This document shows, in pieces, positions 1 to 6,573 of a stretch of DNA of 9,782 nucleotides. The DNA comes from Planctomycetota bacterium (lineage in GTDB: Bacteria > Planctomycetota > Phycisphaerae > Phycisphaerales > SM1A02): contig RFQW01000037.1 of assembly GCA_009924765.1 (NCBI GenBank), positions 1 to 9,782 of the forward strand. The letters are read 5' to 3'. Made by a program: the position numbers and the translations under genes. The number at the start of each line of letters is the position of its first letter. The stretch's first letter is position 1. The notes below the pieces were generated by a model that ran no database searches, was not told the origin of the DNA, and was given only the letters and a program-made list of their open reading frames with translations.

Positions 1-744
1 CAGGCGGCCGCGGATCACGCCGAAGCTGATGGTGTGCTGCGCGCCAAGCTTGATCGGCGTGGCCAGTTCCGCCTCGATGCAGTCGAAGGGCGTGGGCGGC
101 AGGCCGATGCAGCAGCCGTCCCATCGGTTCTTCATCACCAGCAGTTCCTTCGTCTGCACGCCCCAAAGTGGCGGCGCCAGGAAGCCGCTGATCTGCACCC
201 ACTGACCGTTCAGGAAGTCGATGCGTGGCGGCACGGCCAGGCGGTCTGCCTTGGCGTCGATGGTTTCGTTGGCGCTGAACAGCAGCGGCCAGCCGATCAC
301 GAACGGATCCTGCTCGCTGCCGCTGCCGGTGAGCGTGAAGCGGCCGTCGAGCAGCAGCGTGCCGTCGGGCTCCCATCCGGTGGTGCCGACGCGTCCGGCG
401 TCCCACGTGCGGCGCACCGGCAGGCCACCAGCCAGCGGCATGGTGTACACCTCGCGCGGACCTTCATAGGTTGCGGTGAACGCCAGCGTGGTGCCGTCCG
501 GAGAGATCGACGGATCGCGTTCCTCGCCCGCGTGACTGGTGAGACGCGTGGCGTCGCCGCCCGCGGCATTCACGCGCCACAGGTCGCCTTCCGACACGAA
601 CACCACGGTGTCGCCGTGGATGGCGGGCATGCGGTAGTAGCCGCTCGTCGAGGGTGTCGAAGCGGTTGCATTGGCGAGGGCGGTTGCCACCAGGCACATG
701 GTGACGAGCGCAAAGGCGCGGATCGTTGCATGGAGAAGCTGCAT
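1..744 (-). CDS. Secreted tricorn-like propeller start joined to a DUF3299-like domain (partial, 3' end off the left edge)
   Basis: The frame is open from ATG at 744 to the window edge (248 codons seen, no stop). Residues 1-28 form a signal peptide: a short N-terminal stretch, the hydrophobic run AFALVTMCLVATALA, then small residues ending ATA. Residues 35-127 resemble the first two blades of a tricorn/TolB-like propeller, with MPAIHGDTVVFVSEGDLWRV, RLTSHAGEERDPSISPDGTT and EVYTMPLAGG. After GWEPDG (about 124-128) the sequence changes to a different module. TLLLDGRFTLTGSGSEQDPF leads into NGQWVQISGFLAPP (179-192), then MKNRWDGCCIGLPPTPFD (204-221), which matches the Cys-Cys/proline-rich signature of DUF3299-like proteins. 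An exported or periplasmic protein is inferred; its function is unknown. It lies 79 nt downstream of the HD-GYP gene on the same strand and may be read through from it. GGTAGG about 10 nt before the ATG is a possible weak ribosome-binding site. The abrupt domain junction is unusual. Confidence 0.75.
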   Translation of the reverse strand, partial: MQLLHATIRAFALVTMCLVATALANATASTPSTSGYYRMPAIHGDTVVFVSEGDLWRVNAAGGDATRLTSHAGEERDPSISPDGTTLAFTATYEGPREVYTMPLAGGLPVRRTWDAGRVGTTGWEPDGTLLLDGRFTLTGSGSEQDPFVIGWPLLFSANETIDAKADRLAVPPRIDFLNGQWVQISGFLAPPLWGVQTKELLVMKNRWDGCCIGLPPTPFDCIEAELATPIKLGAQHTISFGVIRGRL

Positions 745-823
745 GGCGCGCGAGCCTACCGCGTGCGAAGCGGCAGAACAGCCGTGCGCGAAGCCCCGAC
801 GGCGTGCGGCCCGACGCGCCGCG

Positions 824-2455
824 TCACTCGCTGATGGCGGCGTGGATCTTGCAGTAGTTCTCGAAATCGGCCACGAACAGCTTCACCAGTTCGGGGTCGA
901 AGTGCGTGCCGGCGCTGCGCTCGATCTCGTCGCGCACCTTCGCGTGATCCCACGGCTCCTTGTAGGCGCGGCGCGACATCAGCGCGTCGAACACGTCGGC
1001 GATGGCCACGATGCGCGCGAACAGTGGAATGCCTTCGCCCTTGGGTTCGGGCACCTTGCTCGCATCGATGCCCAGTTCGGTCAGGGTCTCCACGATCTGT
1101 TCGCGCGATGGATAGCCGGTGCCGTCCCACTTGGTCTGGTGATACAGCGTCACGTCGCGGATCGCGTCGTCCAGCGCGGTCTTGGTGCCGATCAGCGTCA
1201 GCGCGCCGATGTTCGTGTGCTGCTGCATCGTCCGGCGCTCGTCATCCTCCAGCTTGCCCGGCTTCTTCAGGATGGCGTCGGCGATGCCCACCTTGCCCAC
1301 GTCGTGCAGGATGGCGGCGGGGCGCAACTGGTCAAGCTGCTTGAACATCTGCGCCTCGGGCATGCCGCGGCTGGTGGCCCAGGCCACGTACAGGCGCGTG
1401 GCCACCTGCGACACGCGCTGCACGTGTGCACCGGTCTCCTTGGGGTCGCGCAGCTCGGCCAGGCGCATCATGCGAAGCACCAGCGCGCGCGTCATGCTGG
1501 ATCGCTCGATCGCGGACGCCGCCATGCCGGCGAAGTGCACGGCCAGCTTCTGGTCGTCCTCGGTGAACTCGGTGGCGGCGCCGGTGTCGGTGTCGCGCGG
1601 GTTGATCAGCTGCAGCACGCCCAGCAGCTCATTCTGGCTGCTGCGCATGGCCACCGAGATCACGGCGCGCGTGCGGAAGCCCGTCATCTTGTCGATGTGC
1701 GGATTGAAGCGGAACGACGCCGACTCCGGGATGTCGTAGGCGTCGCGCACCACCACCACGCCGTCCAGCGCGGCGGCGCCGGCCATGCTGGTGCGGTCGA
1801 TCGGCAGACGCACCGGGTTGCCCGACACCACCAGCATCTTCTCACGGTCATTGGCGGCATCGTTGGCCGCGTGGCGGAAGCACAGCACGCCATCCTCCTG
1901 CATCAGGATGCTGCCGGCCTCGCAGTTGAATACGCCGCGCGCCTCGCCCAGCACGCGCGTGAGCAGGGTGTCCAGATCCTGGATGCTGCCGAACTCGTGG
2001 GTGAGGCGGTTCAGGGATTCGGTGCGCGCGCTCAGCGTCTTGCGCAGCAGCTCGTTGTTCTCGCTCAGCAGCTCCTCGCGCGACTTCAGCAGCAGGATCT
2101 CGCGGAGCTGCTGCAGGGTGTCCGGAGGCACCCATCCATCGGTGGTGACGGCGTTGCGCACGAAGTGAAATCCTTCGGCGTTCTGCGTGGTCTCCCGGAT
2201 GTTCGCTGCGGGCTTGAACGGCGTCACGCAGTCCAGCTGCAGGGTGCTGCGGCCGGAGCTGGCGCGTTCGAGCGTGACATGCACCATCAGGCGCATGTCG
2301 CCGGCCGTCAGCGCGCGGGCAAGGTCGCTGAATTCGCCGGTGAACTGCGCGGCGCGCTGCAGGTCCGAGGTGAGCAGCAGCATGGCCTCGTGCACCTTGC
2401 GGCGGGCCACGGCCACATCGCCTTGCTTGCGAAGGATGACATCGGCGATCTGCAT
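824..2455 (-). CDS. Stressosome-linked GAF / HD-GYP protein (predicted cyclic-di-GMP phosphodiesterase)
   Basis: This is a cytosolic protein of 543 residues. Residues 8-85 look like a degenerate RsbT-type GHKL ATPase fold (GDVAVARRKV, then SDLARAL where RsbT has SELARN). A charged helical linker follows (about 112-150, LLLKSREELLSENNELL), then a GAF domain (about 155-318). The HD-GYP domain (about 320-530) shows RDPKETGAHVQRV, H384-D385 in ILHDVGKVGI, H413, WDGTGYP (443-449), IADVFDALMSRRAYKEPW and AGTHFDPELV. The family hydrolyses cyclic-di-GMP. The usual HHE before xWDGxGYP reads H439-Q-T, so activity is likely but not certain. The start at 2455 is chosen because GAGGTGG lies 8 nt upstream and the ATG shares one base with the stop of the preceding phosphatase gene (TGATG). 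Longer upstream starts would overlap that gene heavily and add low-complexity residues. As the last stressosome gene it is the likely output, with the GAF domain adding a second input. Confidence 0.9.
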   Translation of the reverse strand: MQIADVILRKQGDVAVARRKVHEAMLLLTSDLQRAAQFTGEFSDLARALTAGDMRLMVHVTLERASSGRSTLQLDCVTPFKPAANIRETTQNAEGFHFVRNAVTTDGWVPPDTLQQLREILLLKSREELLSENNELLRKTLSARTESLNRLTHEFGSIQDLDTLLTRVLGEARGVFNCEAGSILMQEDGVLCFRHAANDAANDREKMLVVSGNPVRLPIDRTSMAGAAALDGVVVVRDAYDIPESASFRFNPHIDKMTGFRTRAVISVAMRSSQNELLGVLQLINPRDTDTGAATEFTEDDQKLAVHFAGMAASAIERSSMTRALVLRMMRLAELRDPKETGAHVQRVSQVATRLYVAWATSRGMPEAQMFKQLDQLRPAAILHDVGKVGIADAILKKPGKLEDDERRTMQQHTNIGALTLIGTKTALDDAIRDVTLYHQTKWDGTGYPSREQIVETLTELGIDASKVPEPKGEGIPLFARIVAIADVFDALMSRRAYKEPWDHAKVRDEIERSAGTHFDPELVKLFVADFENYCKIHAAISE

Positions 2456-2976
2456 CAGGTGTTCCACCTCAGCACGATGCAGCTGGCGTCGTCGTGCGGC
2501 TTGCCGAGTTCCTCCACCAGTTCGCGTGCCAGCTGCGCGGCCGGCTTGAAGGCGTTTCGCGCGGCGAACATGCCGCCCGCCATCTCCGACAGTCCGTCCG
2601 TCCACATCATGATCAGGTCGCCACGCGCCAGTTCGCCTGTCTGCTCGAGCAGCGTGGGCAGGCGCTGGCCCAGCACGCCGTCCTTCGACACCGGTCTCCA
2701 GCTGGTGCCAACGCGTCGTGCAGCGCCGGTGTTGCCCACCCCCGCGTAGCGGAACAGGCGCCTGTTCGGCTCGATGAACAGCGCGCCCACCGCCGCACCG
2801 ATCGTGCCCTTCAGTTGCGCGTGCAGTTCGGTGAGCAGGCGCTTCACGTCGCCGCTGGCATGCTGCATCACGAACTCGGACACGACGCGTGCGACCTCGT
2901 TGGCCGCGATGCCGTGGCCGGTGGCGTCGGTGATCACCAGCAGCAGCCCATCGTCGGTCTGCACGGCCATCGTCAT
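2455..2976 (-). CDS. rsbX: RsbX-like PP2C/SpoIIE serine-threonine phosphatase (apparently missing its N-terminal motif)
   Basis: This product of 173 residues belongs to the RsbX/SpoIIE branch of PP2C phosphatases, which remove phosphate from RsbR and RsbS and so reset the stressosome. Visible motifs are LLLVITDATGHG (metal ligand D17), LKGTIGAAVGALFI (56-68), YAGVGNTG (77-84), GVLGQRLP (100-107), WTDGLSEM (D127) and HDDASCIVLRW (161-171). The ATG at 2976 overlaps the stop of the rsbT-like gene as ATGA, typical of termination-reinitiation, but no Shine-Dalgarno sequence precedes it. The family normally has one more segment before this point, a GD-type motif giving the first metal ligand. In this reading frame an Asp codon (gac) sits directly before the ATG and the rest of that segment lies in the rsbT frame. 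The product as annotated may therefore be incomplete, or may be made as a fusion by frameshifting. The 3' end overlaps the HD-GYP start by one base. Confidence 0.8.
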   Translation of the reverse strand: MTMAVQTDDGLLLVITDATGHGIAANEVARVVSEFVMQHASGDVKRLLTELHAQLKGTIGAAVGALFIEPNRRLFRYAGVGNTGAARRVGTSWRPVSKDGVLGQRLPTLLEQTGELARGDLIMMWTDGLSEMAGGMFAARNAFKPAAQLARELVEELGKPHDDASCIVLRWNT

Positions 2977-3518
2977 GTCACGTAGCCCGACATCGGGCGC
3001 ACATGCATGCCGATGTCCCACTGCGCGTTGGAGGGCTCCGCCGCGCGTGCGCTGCCGGGTGCGGCGGCGGGGACTCGCGGAGCCGGCATCACCGCGGCGC
3101 GCCGACCCACGATGCGCTTGCGCGCGTGCACATGCGTGCCCGCACCGGGCGTCGAGTTGATCGAGAAGGCGTCCGACATGCGCCGCACGCCGGGCAGACC
3201 CAGGCCAAGCGTGTTGCCGGTGGAGAAGTGATCGCGCATGGCCCGGTCCATGTCGGCGATGCCGGGCCCGCTGTCGTCGGCCCACACCTCGATGTCCACG
3301 CCATCGGTCGCCTGCACGCGGTTCACCCGCACGGTGCCGCGCCCCGCGTACTTCACGATGTTCGAGGCCAGTTCCGAGATGATGGTCGCCACCAGCGTCT
3401 GGTCCACTTCGGCGGCGCCAGTCAGCAATCCCGCCTCGCGAACGCGCCGGATGCCCACGGTCACGTCCACCGCGTCCTTCACCGGAAAGGTAAGCGTGTT
3501 GGAGGGTGCTTCAACCAT
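2973..3518 (-). CDS. rsbT: RsbT-like switch kinase (GHKL ATPase) with an extra C-terminal segment
   Basis: RsbT kinases phosphorylate STAS residues of RsbS and RsbR, leave the stressosome and activate the output partner. Of the 181 residues, 1-135 are a clear RsbT-type ATPase. The N-box is ISELASNIVKYAG (N53), the G1 box is DDSGPGI (81-87) and the G2 box is STGNTLGLGLPGVRRMSD (99-116), followed by GAGTHVHARK. Bacillus RsbT has 133 residues, so residues 136-181 are additional. They consist of an Ala/Pro/Arg linker and then QWDIGMHVRPMSGYVT, which resembles the start of an RsbX/PP2C phosphatase domain rather than an RsbT tail. This suggests that the gene and the following phosphatase gene were, or still act as, one RsbT-RsbX fusion with a frame change at the ATGA junction. 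The start at 3518 overlaps the rsbS stop by 8 nt and gives the standard N-terminus. An upstream in-frame ATG at 3602 would lie inside rsbS and add unrelated residues. Confidence 0.9.
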   Translation of the reverse strand: MVEAPSNTLTFPVKDAVDVTVGIRRVREAGLLTGAAEVDQTLVATIISELASNIVKYAGRGTVRVNRVQATDGVDIEVWADDSGPGIADMDRAMRDHFSTGNTLGLGLPGVRRMSDAFSINSTPGAGTHVHARKRIVGRRAAVMPAPRVPAAAPGSARAAEPSNAQWDIGMHVRPMSGYVT

Positions 3519-3897
3519 GCGCGTCCGGGCTGGGGCTTGAATCGATCGCATGCAGGGCTTCGTCGAGTCCCAGGAAGGCGTGCACGCCGCGCACATCGGC
3601 ATCCGCCTCCAGCAGATGCACGATGATGCCGGGCTTCAGGCCCACGAAGATCACCTTGGCGCCGAGCATCTCGGCCATGCGAGCGATCTTGCGCAGTTCC
3701 CCGAACTCCATGCTGTCCATGAACGGCACCGCCGACAGCTCGAAGATCGCCGACTGCGCGCCATCTCGCTGGATGCCCTCCAGCGCGACGCGACGAACCT
3801 CGTCCAGCATGTCGCCGGACAGGTCCTGGCTCACGGTCACCACCAGGCAGCCGCGCACGCGGGTTCCGGTGACGCTGGTTGTGCCTGGAACGCTCAT
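3511..3897 (-). CDS. rsbS: RsbS-like STAS scaffold protein of the stressosome
   Basis: This single STAS-domain protein has 128 residues, close to the 121 of Bacillus RsbS. RsbS forms the icosahedral stressosome core with RsbR and holds RsbT until it is phosphorylated. The family pattern is visible in order: VRGCLVVTVSQDLSGD (14-29), SAIFELSAVPFMDSMEFGEL (49-68), MLGAKVIFVGLKPGIIVHLL (77-96), then VRGVHAFLGLDEAL. S62 in PFMDSMEF occupies the position of the RsbT-phosphorylated serine of Bacillus RsbS (IDSF), so regulation by phosphorylation is inferred. The gene lies 22 nt after the rsbR-like gene and overlaps the rsbT-like gene by 8 nt, an order that matches known rsbRST operons. No strong ribosome-binding site precedes the ATG (upstream bases are C-rich), so translation may depend on coupling to rsbR. 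The identity is well supported by sequence and context. Confidence 0.9.
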   Translation of the reverse strand: MSVPGTTSVTGTRVRGCLVVTVSQDLSGDMLDEVRRVALEGIQRDGAQSAIFELSAVPFMDSMEFGELRKIARMAEMLGAKVIFVGLKPGIIVHLLEADADVRGVHAFLGLDEALHAIDSSPSPDAHG

Positions 3898-3919
3898 GGG
3901 GCGCTGGGGTGCGTTCGGA

Positions 3920-4813
3920 TCAGCCCGTCGCGATCAGCTTGCGATCCACGCCCACGGCACGCAGCGCCAGCTCGAAGCTGTCGCGCAGCGTGGCGGTGGT
4001 GCGCACCTCGCCGATGTTCACGCCCAGTTCCACCAGGGTTCGGGCGATCGCCGGCGACAGGCCCGACAGGATCGTCTCGCAACCCATCAGCTGCGTGGCC
4101 TTGGTGATCTTCAGCAGCTGGTTGGCCACGGCGGTGTCCATCGAGCTCACGCCGCTGATGTCCATCACGAACACCTTGGCGCGGGTCTCGGCGATCTTGG
4201 ACAGCGTCTTGTTCATCACGTCCTGCGTGCGCTGCGAATCCAGGATGCCCAGCAGCGGCAGCAGCAGGATGCCTTCCCAGATCGGCGTGACCGGCGTGGA
4301 CATCTCCATCAGCGCCTTGGCGCCGGCGGAAAGCTTCTCGCGGTTGATGCGCGCGATCTCCTCGATCACCACGAAGGCGTCCAGGTACATCAGCTTGGTC
4401 AGCGACGAGATGGTGTCGTCCAGGTCCTTCACCTCGCCCTTGGCCTTGCGAAGGCGGTCGGCCATCAGGTTGGTGCTCACGGCCATGCCCGCGAAGTAGA
4501 TGTCGTTGGGCAGGTCGATGTGCGCGTGCACCGCACCCACGTGCTTGCGCGCATCGAACCACGCCTGGTTCAGGTCGGCCTCCAGGAAGGTGTTCCAGTT
4601 CACGCGCTGCAGCTGCTTCACGCGATCCAGGCGGCTGGGGTTGCTCGCGAAGAAGGTCTGGTACTCGCGGTGCTGGGCCATCCAGGTGTAGAAATCGGCG
4701 ATGAACGCGTCCAGTTCGCGCTTCAGCACGGGTGCCGCGCCGCGAATGCGCTTGATGTCCGCGTCGCGGATGTCGAACTTGTTCAGGATCTCGTTGATGG
4801 TGGTCTGGGGCAT
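3920..4813 (-). CDS. rsbR: RsbR-like stressosome sensor: N-terminal globin-coupled sensor plus STAS domain
   Basis: The protein has 297 residues. Residues 5-155 match the globin-coupled sensor fold, with LKRELDAFIADFYTWM, a region like the family's FF....R segment (YQTFFASNPSRLDRVKQLQR) and ARKHVGAVHAHIDLPNDIYF. H96 in VGAVH is at the position of the proximal haem-binding histidine. Bacillus RsbR proteins have lost haem, whereas Vibrio RsbR binds it. A linker helix (155-172) leads to the STAS domain (about 173-285), with TPVTPIWEGILLLPLLGILD, VFVMDISGVSSMDTAVA and CETILSGLSPAIARTLVELG. T227 in MDTAVA aligns with the RsbT-phosphorylated T205 of Bacillus RsbRA, and T173 may match T171. Predicted role: oxygen or redox sensor on the stressosome surface. 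GGAG lies 8 nt before the chosen ATG at 4813. The frame opens earlier (ATG at 4888), but that would add residues that do not match the family. Confidence 0.92.
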   Translation of the reverse strand: MPQTTINEILNKFDIRDADIKRIRGAAPVLKRELDAFIADFYTWMAQHREYQTFFASNPSRLDRVKQLQRVNWNTFLEADLNQAWFDARKHVGAVHAHIDLPNDIYFAGMAVSTNLMADRLRKAKGEVKDLDDTISSLTKLMYLDAFVVIEEIARINREKLSAGAKALMEMSTPVTPIWEGILLLPLLGILDSQRTQDVMNKTLSKIAETRAKVFVMDISGVSSMDTAVANQLLKITKATQLMGCETILSGLSPAIARTLVELGVNIGEVRTTATLRDSFELALRAVGVDRKLIATG

Positions 4814-4859
4814 GGATTGCACTCCGAGGTTCTTGCGCTGCAACACGAACGAATCTGCG

Positions 4860-4888
4860 AGTGTAACCAGTACCCATAACCCACCCAA
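4860..4888 (-). promoter_or_regulatory. Possible sigma-70-type promoter for the stressosome operon
   Basis: Read on the minus strand, TTGGGT (4888-4883) and TACACT (4865-4860) are separated by exactly 17 nt. They lie about 47 nt before the rsbR start, in the divergent intergenic region. They match the -35 and -10 consensus at 3 of 6 and 4 of 6 positions, so this is a candidate only. I saw no comparably good pair facing the plus-strand sulfotransferase gene. Confidence 0.3.
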
Positions 4889-4958
4889 TCAGGGACGGGG
4901 GTCGTTATAGGCCGCGCCCGCGAACCTGTGGTGGTATCACTCTGCGCAAGGCCCTCTC

Positions 4959-6467
4959 ATGCACCAGCCACCCAAGCCTGCCGCCAAGGGCATCACCTCC
5001 ACGCCGCAGCGCAACAACGATCTCGCGCGCGTGGCGGAACTGGCCCGCACGGGCAAGCTGCACGAGGCGGTGGCCATCACCGAGCGATATCTGCGGCCCG
5101 GCACCAGCGATCCCGACTTCCTGCGCTATCGCGCGGTGCTGGAGAAGCACCTGGGCAACATGTCCGCAGCGCTGCGCTGGGCCGCCGCGGCCGAGGCGGT
5201 GTTCAGTCATCCCGAAACGCTCCTGATCCTTGCGCGCGCCGACATGCGTGCGGGCAACACCGAGCAGGCGCTCGAGCGCTGTCGCCGCATCCTGCACATG
5301 TCGCCGGGCAACGCGCAGGCGCGCCTGCTGCTGGCCGAAACATTCGAGTCGGCCGTGCGCGTGGACGAGGCCGCCGCCGCGCTGGAAGACCTTCGCACCA
5401 ATCCGCAGGGCGTGGACGCCGCCATCGCCGAGCGCGCCGAGCATCTGCGCGCCAGCGTGCTGGTGCATCGCGATCAGCATGCGCAGGCGATCGAACTGCT
5501 CGATCGAACCGTTCTCGCTTCAAGCACCAACGAGCCGCTGCTTCGTCGCGCGTGGTACCTGCGTGCCAAGGCCTGCGACCGCATGCGGCGCTACGGCGAA
5601 GCCTTCGAATCCGCCACGCGCGCCAATGCCATTCGTCAGGCGGTCTATGACCCGTCGCAGTACGAGCAGGCCGTGAACGAGCTCATGCGCGTGTGGACCC
5701 GCGACGCCATGCGCGAGTTCCCGACCAGCGACTCCACCAGCGAGGTGCCGGTGTTCATCGCCGGCATGCCCCGCAGCGGCACCAGCCTGATCGACCAGAT
5801 CGTGGACGCGCACGCGCAAGCGGGGGGCGTGGGTGAAACCAAGGGCATCGAAGCATTCGCCATGCAGCTGGAGCAGGCGTGGAATCCCGACCTGCCGCCA
5901 CCCGACTGCTTCGGCGCCATGCGCGACCGCGCCTTCAAGAACGCGGCGCAGGGGTACCTGGGCATGTGCGGCAAGCTTGCGCCGGGCGCGGTGCGCGTGG
6001 TGAACAAGGCGCTCAGCAACAACCGCATGATCGGCGTCATCGCGCGCCTGTTCCCGCGCTCGCGCATCATCCATGCGCTTCGCGACCCGCGCGACGTGGC
6101 GGTGAGCTGCTTCATGGGCGGCTTCAACAACGCCACCTATCCGTGGACCACGCGCATCGACTGGATCGCCGCGGCGTGGGCGCAGAGCCAGCGCCTGATG
6201 GAGCACTGGAAGCGCGAGACCGACCTGCCCATCCTGGATGTGCGCTACGAGGACGTGGTCACGAACCCCGACACCGAGTTTCCGCGCTTCATCCAGTTCC
6301 TGGGTCTGCCGTGGGACGAGGGCTGCAGGCGCTTCCACGAATCGCGGCGCACGGTGCGCACGCTCAGCTACGACCAGGTGAACCGCCCGCTGTACGCCAC
6401 CAGCGTGAACCGCTGGCAGCACTACGAGAAGTTCCTGCAGGGCGTGGCGTGGCCCACGTACGGTTGA
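4959..6467 (+). CDS. TPR-repeat sulfotransferase family protein
   Basis: This 502-residue protein has an N-terminal helical-repeat half and a C-terminal sulfotransferase domain. Residues 20-230 contain TPR-like helix pairs such as ELARTGKLHEAVAITERYL, RADMRAGNTEQALERCRRIL and LVHRDQHAQAIELLDRTV. The catalytic domain has the 5'-phosphosulfate-binding loop in VFIAGMPRSGTSLIDQIVDA (265-284), the 3'-phosphate-binding region HALRDPRDVAVSCF (372-385), VRYEDVVTNP (428-437) and TSVNRWQHYEKF (481-492). Such enzymes transfer sulfate from PAPS; the acceptor here cannot be told, though the TPR half may bind a protein substrate. No signal peptide or membrane segment is evident. AAGG lies 7 nt before the ATG. 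It is transcribed away from the stressosome operon across a short intergenic region and is probably monocistronic, as a strong hairpin follows its stop codon by about 50 nt. Confidence 0.92.
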   Translation: MHQPPKPAAKGITSTPQRNNDLARVAELARTGKLHEAVAITERYLRPGTSDPDFLRYRAVLEKHLGNMSAALRWAAAAEAVFSHPETLLILARADMRAGNTEQALERCRRILHMSPGNAQARLLLAETFESAVRVDEAAAALEDLRTNPQGVDAAIAERAEHLRASVLVHRDQHAQAIELLDRTVLASSTNEPLLRRAWYLRAKACDRMRRYGEAFESATRANAIRQAVYDPSQYEQAVNELMRVWTRDAMREFPTSDSTSEVPVFIAGMPRSGTSLIDQIVDAHAQAGGVGETKGIEAFAMQLEQAWNPDLPPPDCFGAMRDRAFKNAAQGYLGMCGKLAPGAVRVVNKALSNNRMIGVIARLFPRSRIIHALRDPRDVAVSCFMGGFNNATYPWTTRIDWIAAAWAQSQRLMEHWKRETDLPILDVRYEDVVTNPDTEFPRFIQFLGLPWDEGCRRFHESRRTVRTLSYDQVNRPLYATSVNRWQHYEKFLQGVAWPTYG

Positions 6468-6518
6468 AGCGGCGCGTCTTCTGGCGCGAAGAACTGAGGC
6501 CTGATCGAGATTGTTCTG

Positions 6519-6552
6519 GCGCAGGGCCCGGCCGAAAGGTCGGGCCCTGTGC
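6519..6552 (+). terminator. Strong hairpin with GAAA tetraloop, likely terminator of the sulfotransferase gene
   Basis: CAGGGCCCGGCC (6522-6533) pairs with GGTCGGGCCCTG (6538-6549) with a single G-T wobble, closing a GAAA loop. Three further pairs (one a wobble) extend the stem to 15 bp. No T-run follows (the next bases are attgggcg), so it is not a classical intrinsic terminator. It may act with Rho, as a 3'-end stabiliser, or on both strands. Confidence 0.6.
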
Positions 6553-6573
6553 ATTGGGCGACCCCGGCTGTCG

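Noticed and set aside
745..823. Terminator between the HD-GYP gene and the tricorn/DUF3299-like gene
   Set aside because: Only a weak 5-bp GC stem with a large loop and no T-run was found, so read-through cannot be excluded and no terminator is listed.
671..2749. A 692-codon plus-strand open frame opposite the HD-GYP and RsbX genes
   Set aside because: Its translation is low-complexity, rich in His, Arg, Ala and Gln, with no motif. It is a GC-rich shadow of genes with clear domains on the minus strand.
2970..2990. Programmed -1 frameshift slippery heptamer at the rsbT/rsbX junction
   Set aside because: No X-XXY-YYZ heptamer is visible next to the frame change. The ATGA overlap could simply serve reinitiation, so recoding is left as one option, not a call.
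3506..4879. A 457-codon plus-strand open frame across rsbS and rsbR
   Set aside because: It is antisense to two genes with clear STAS and globin motifs and has no recognisable domain of its own.
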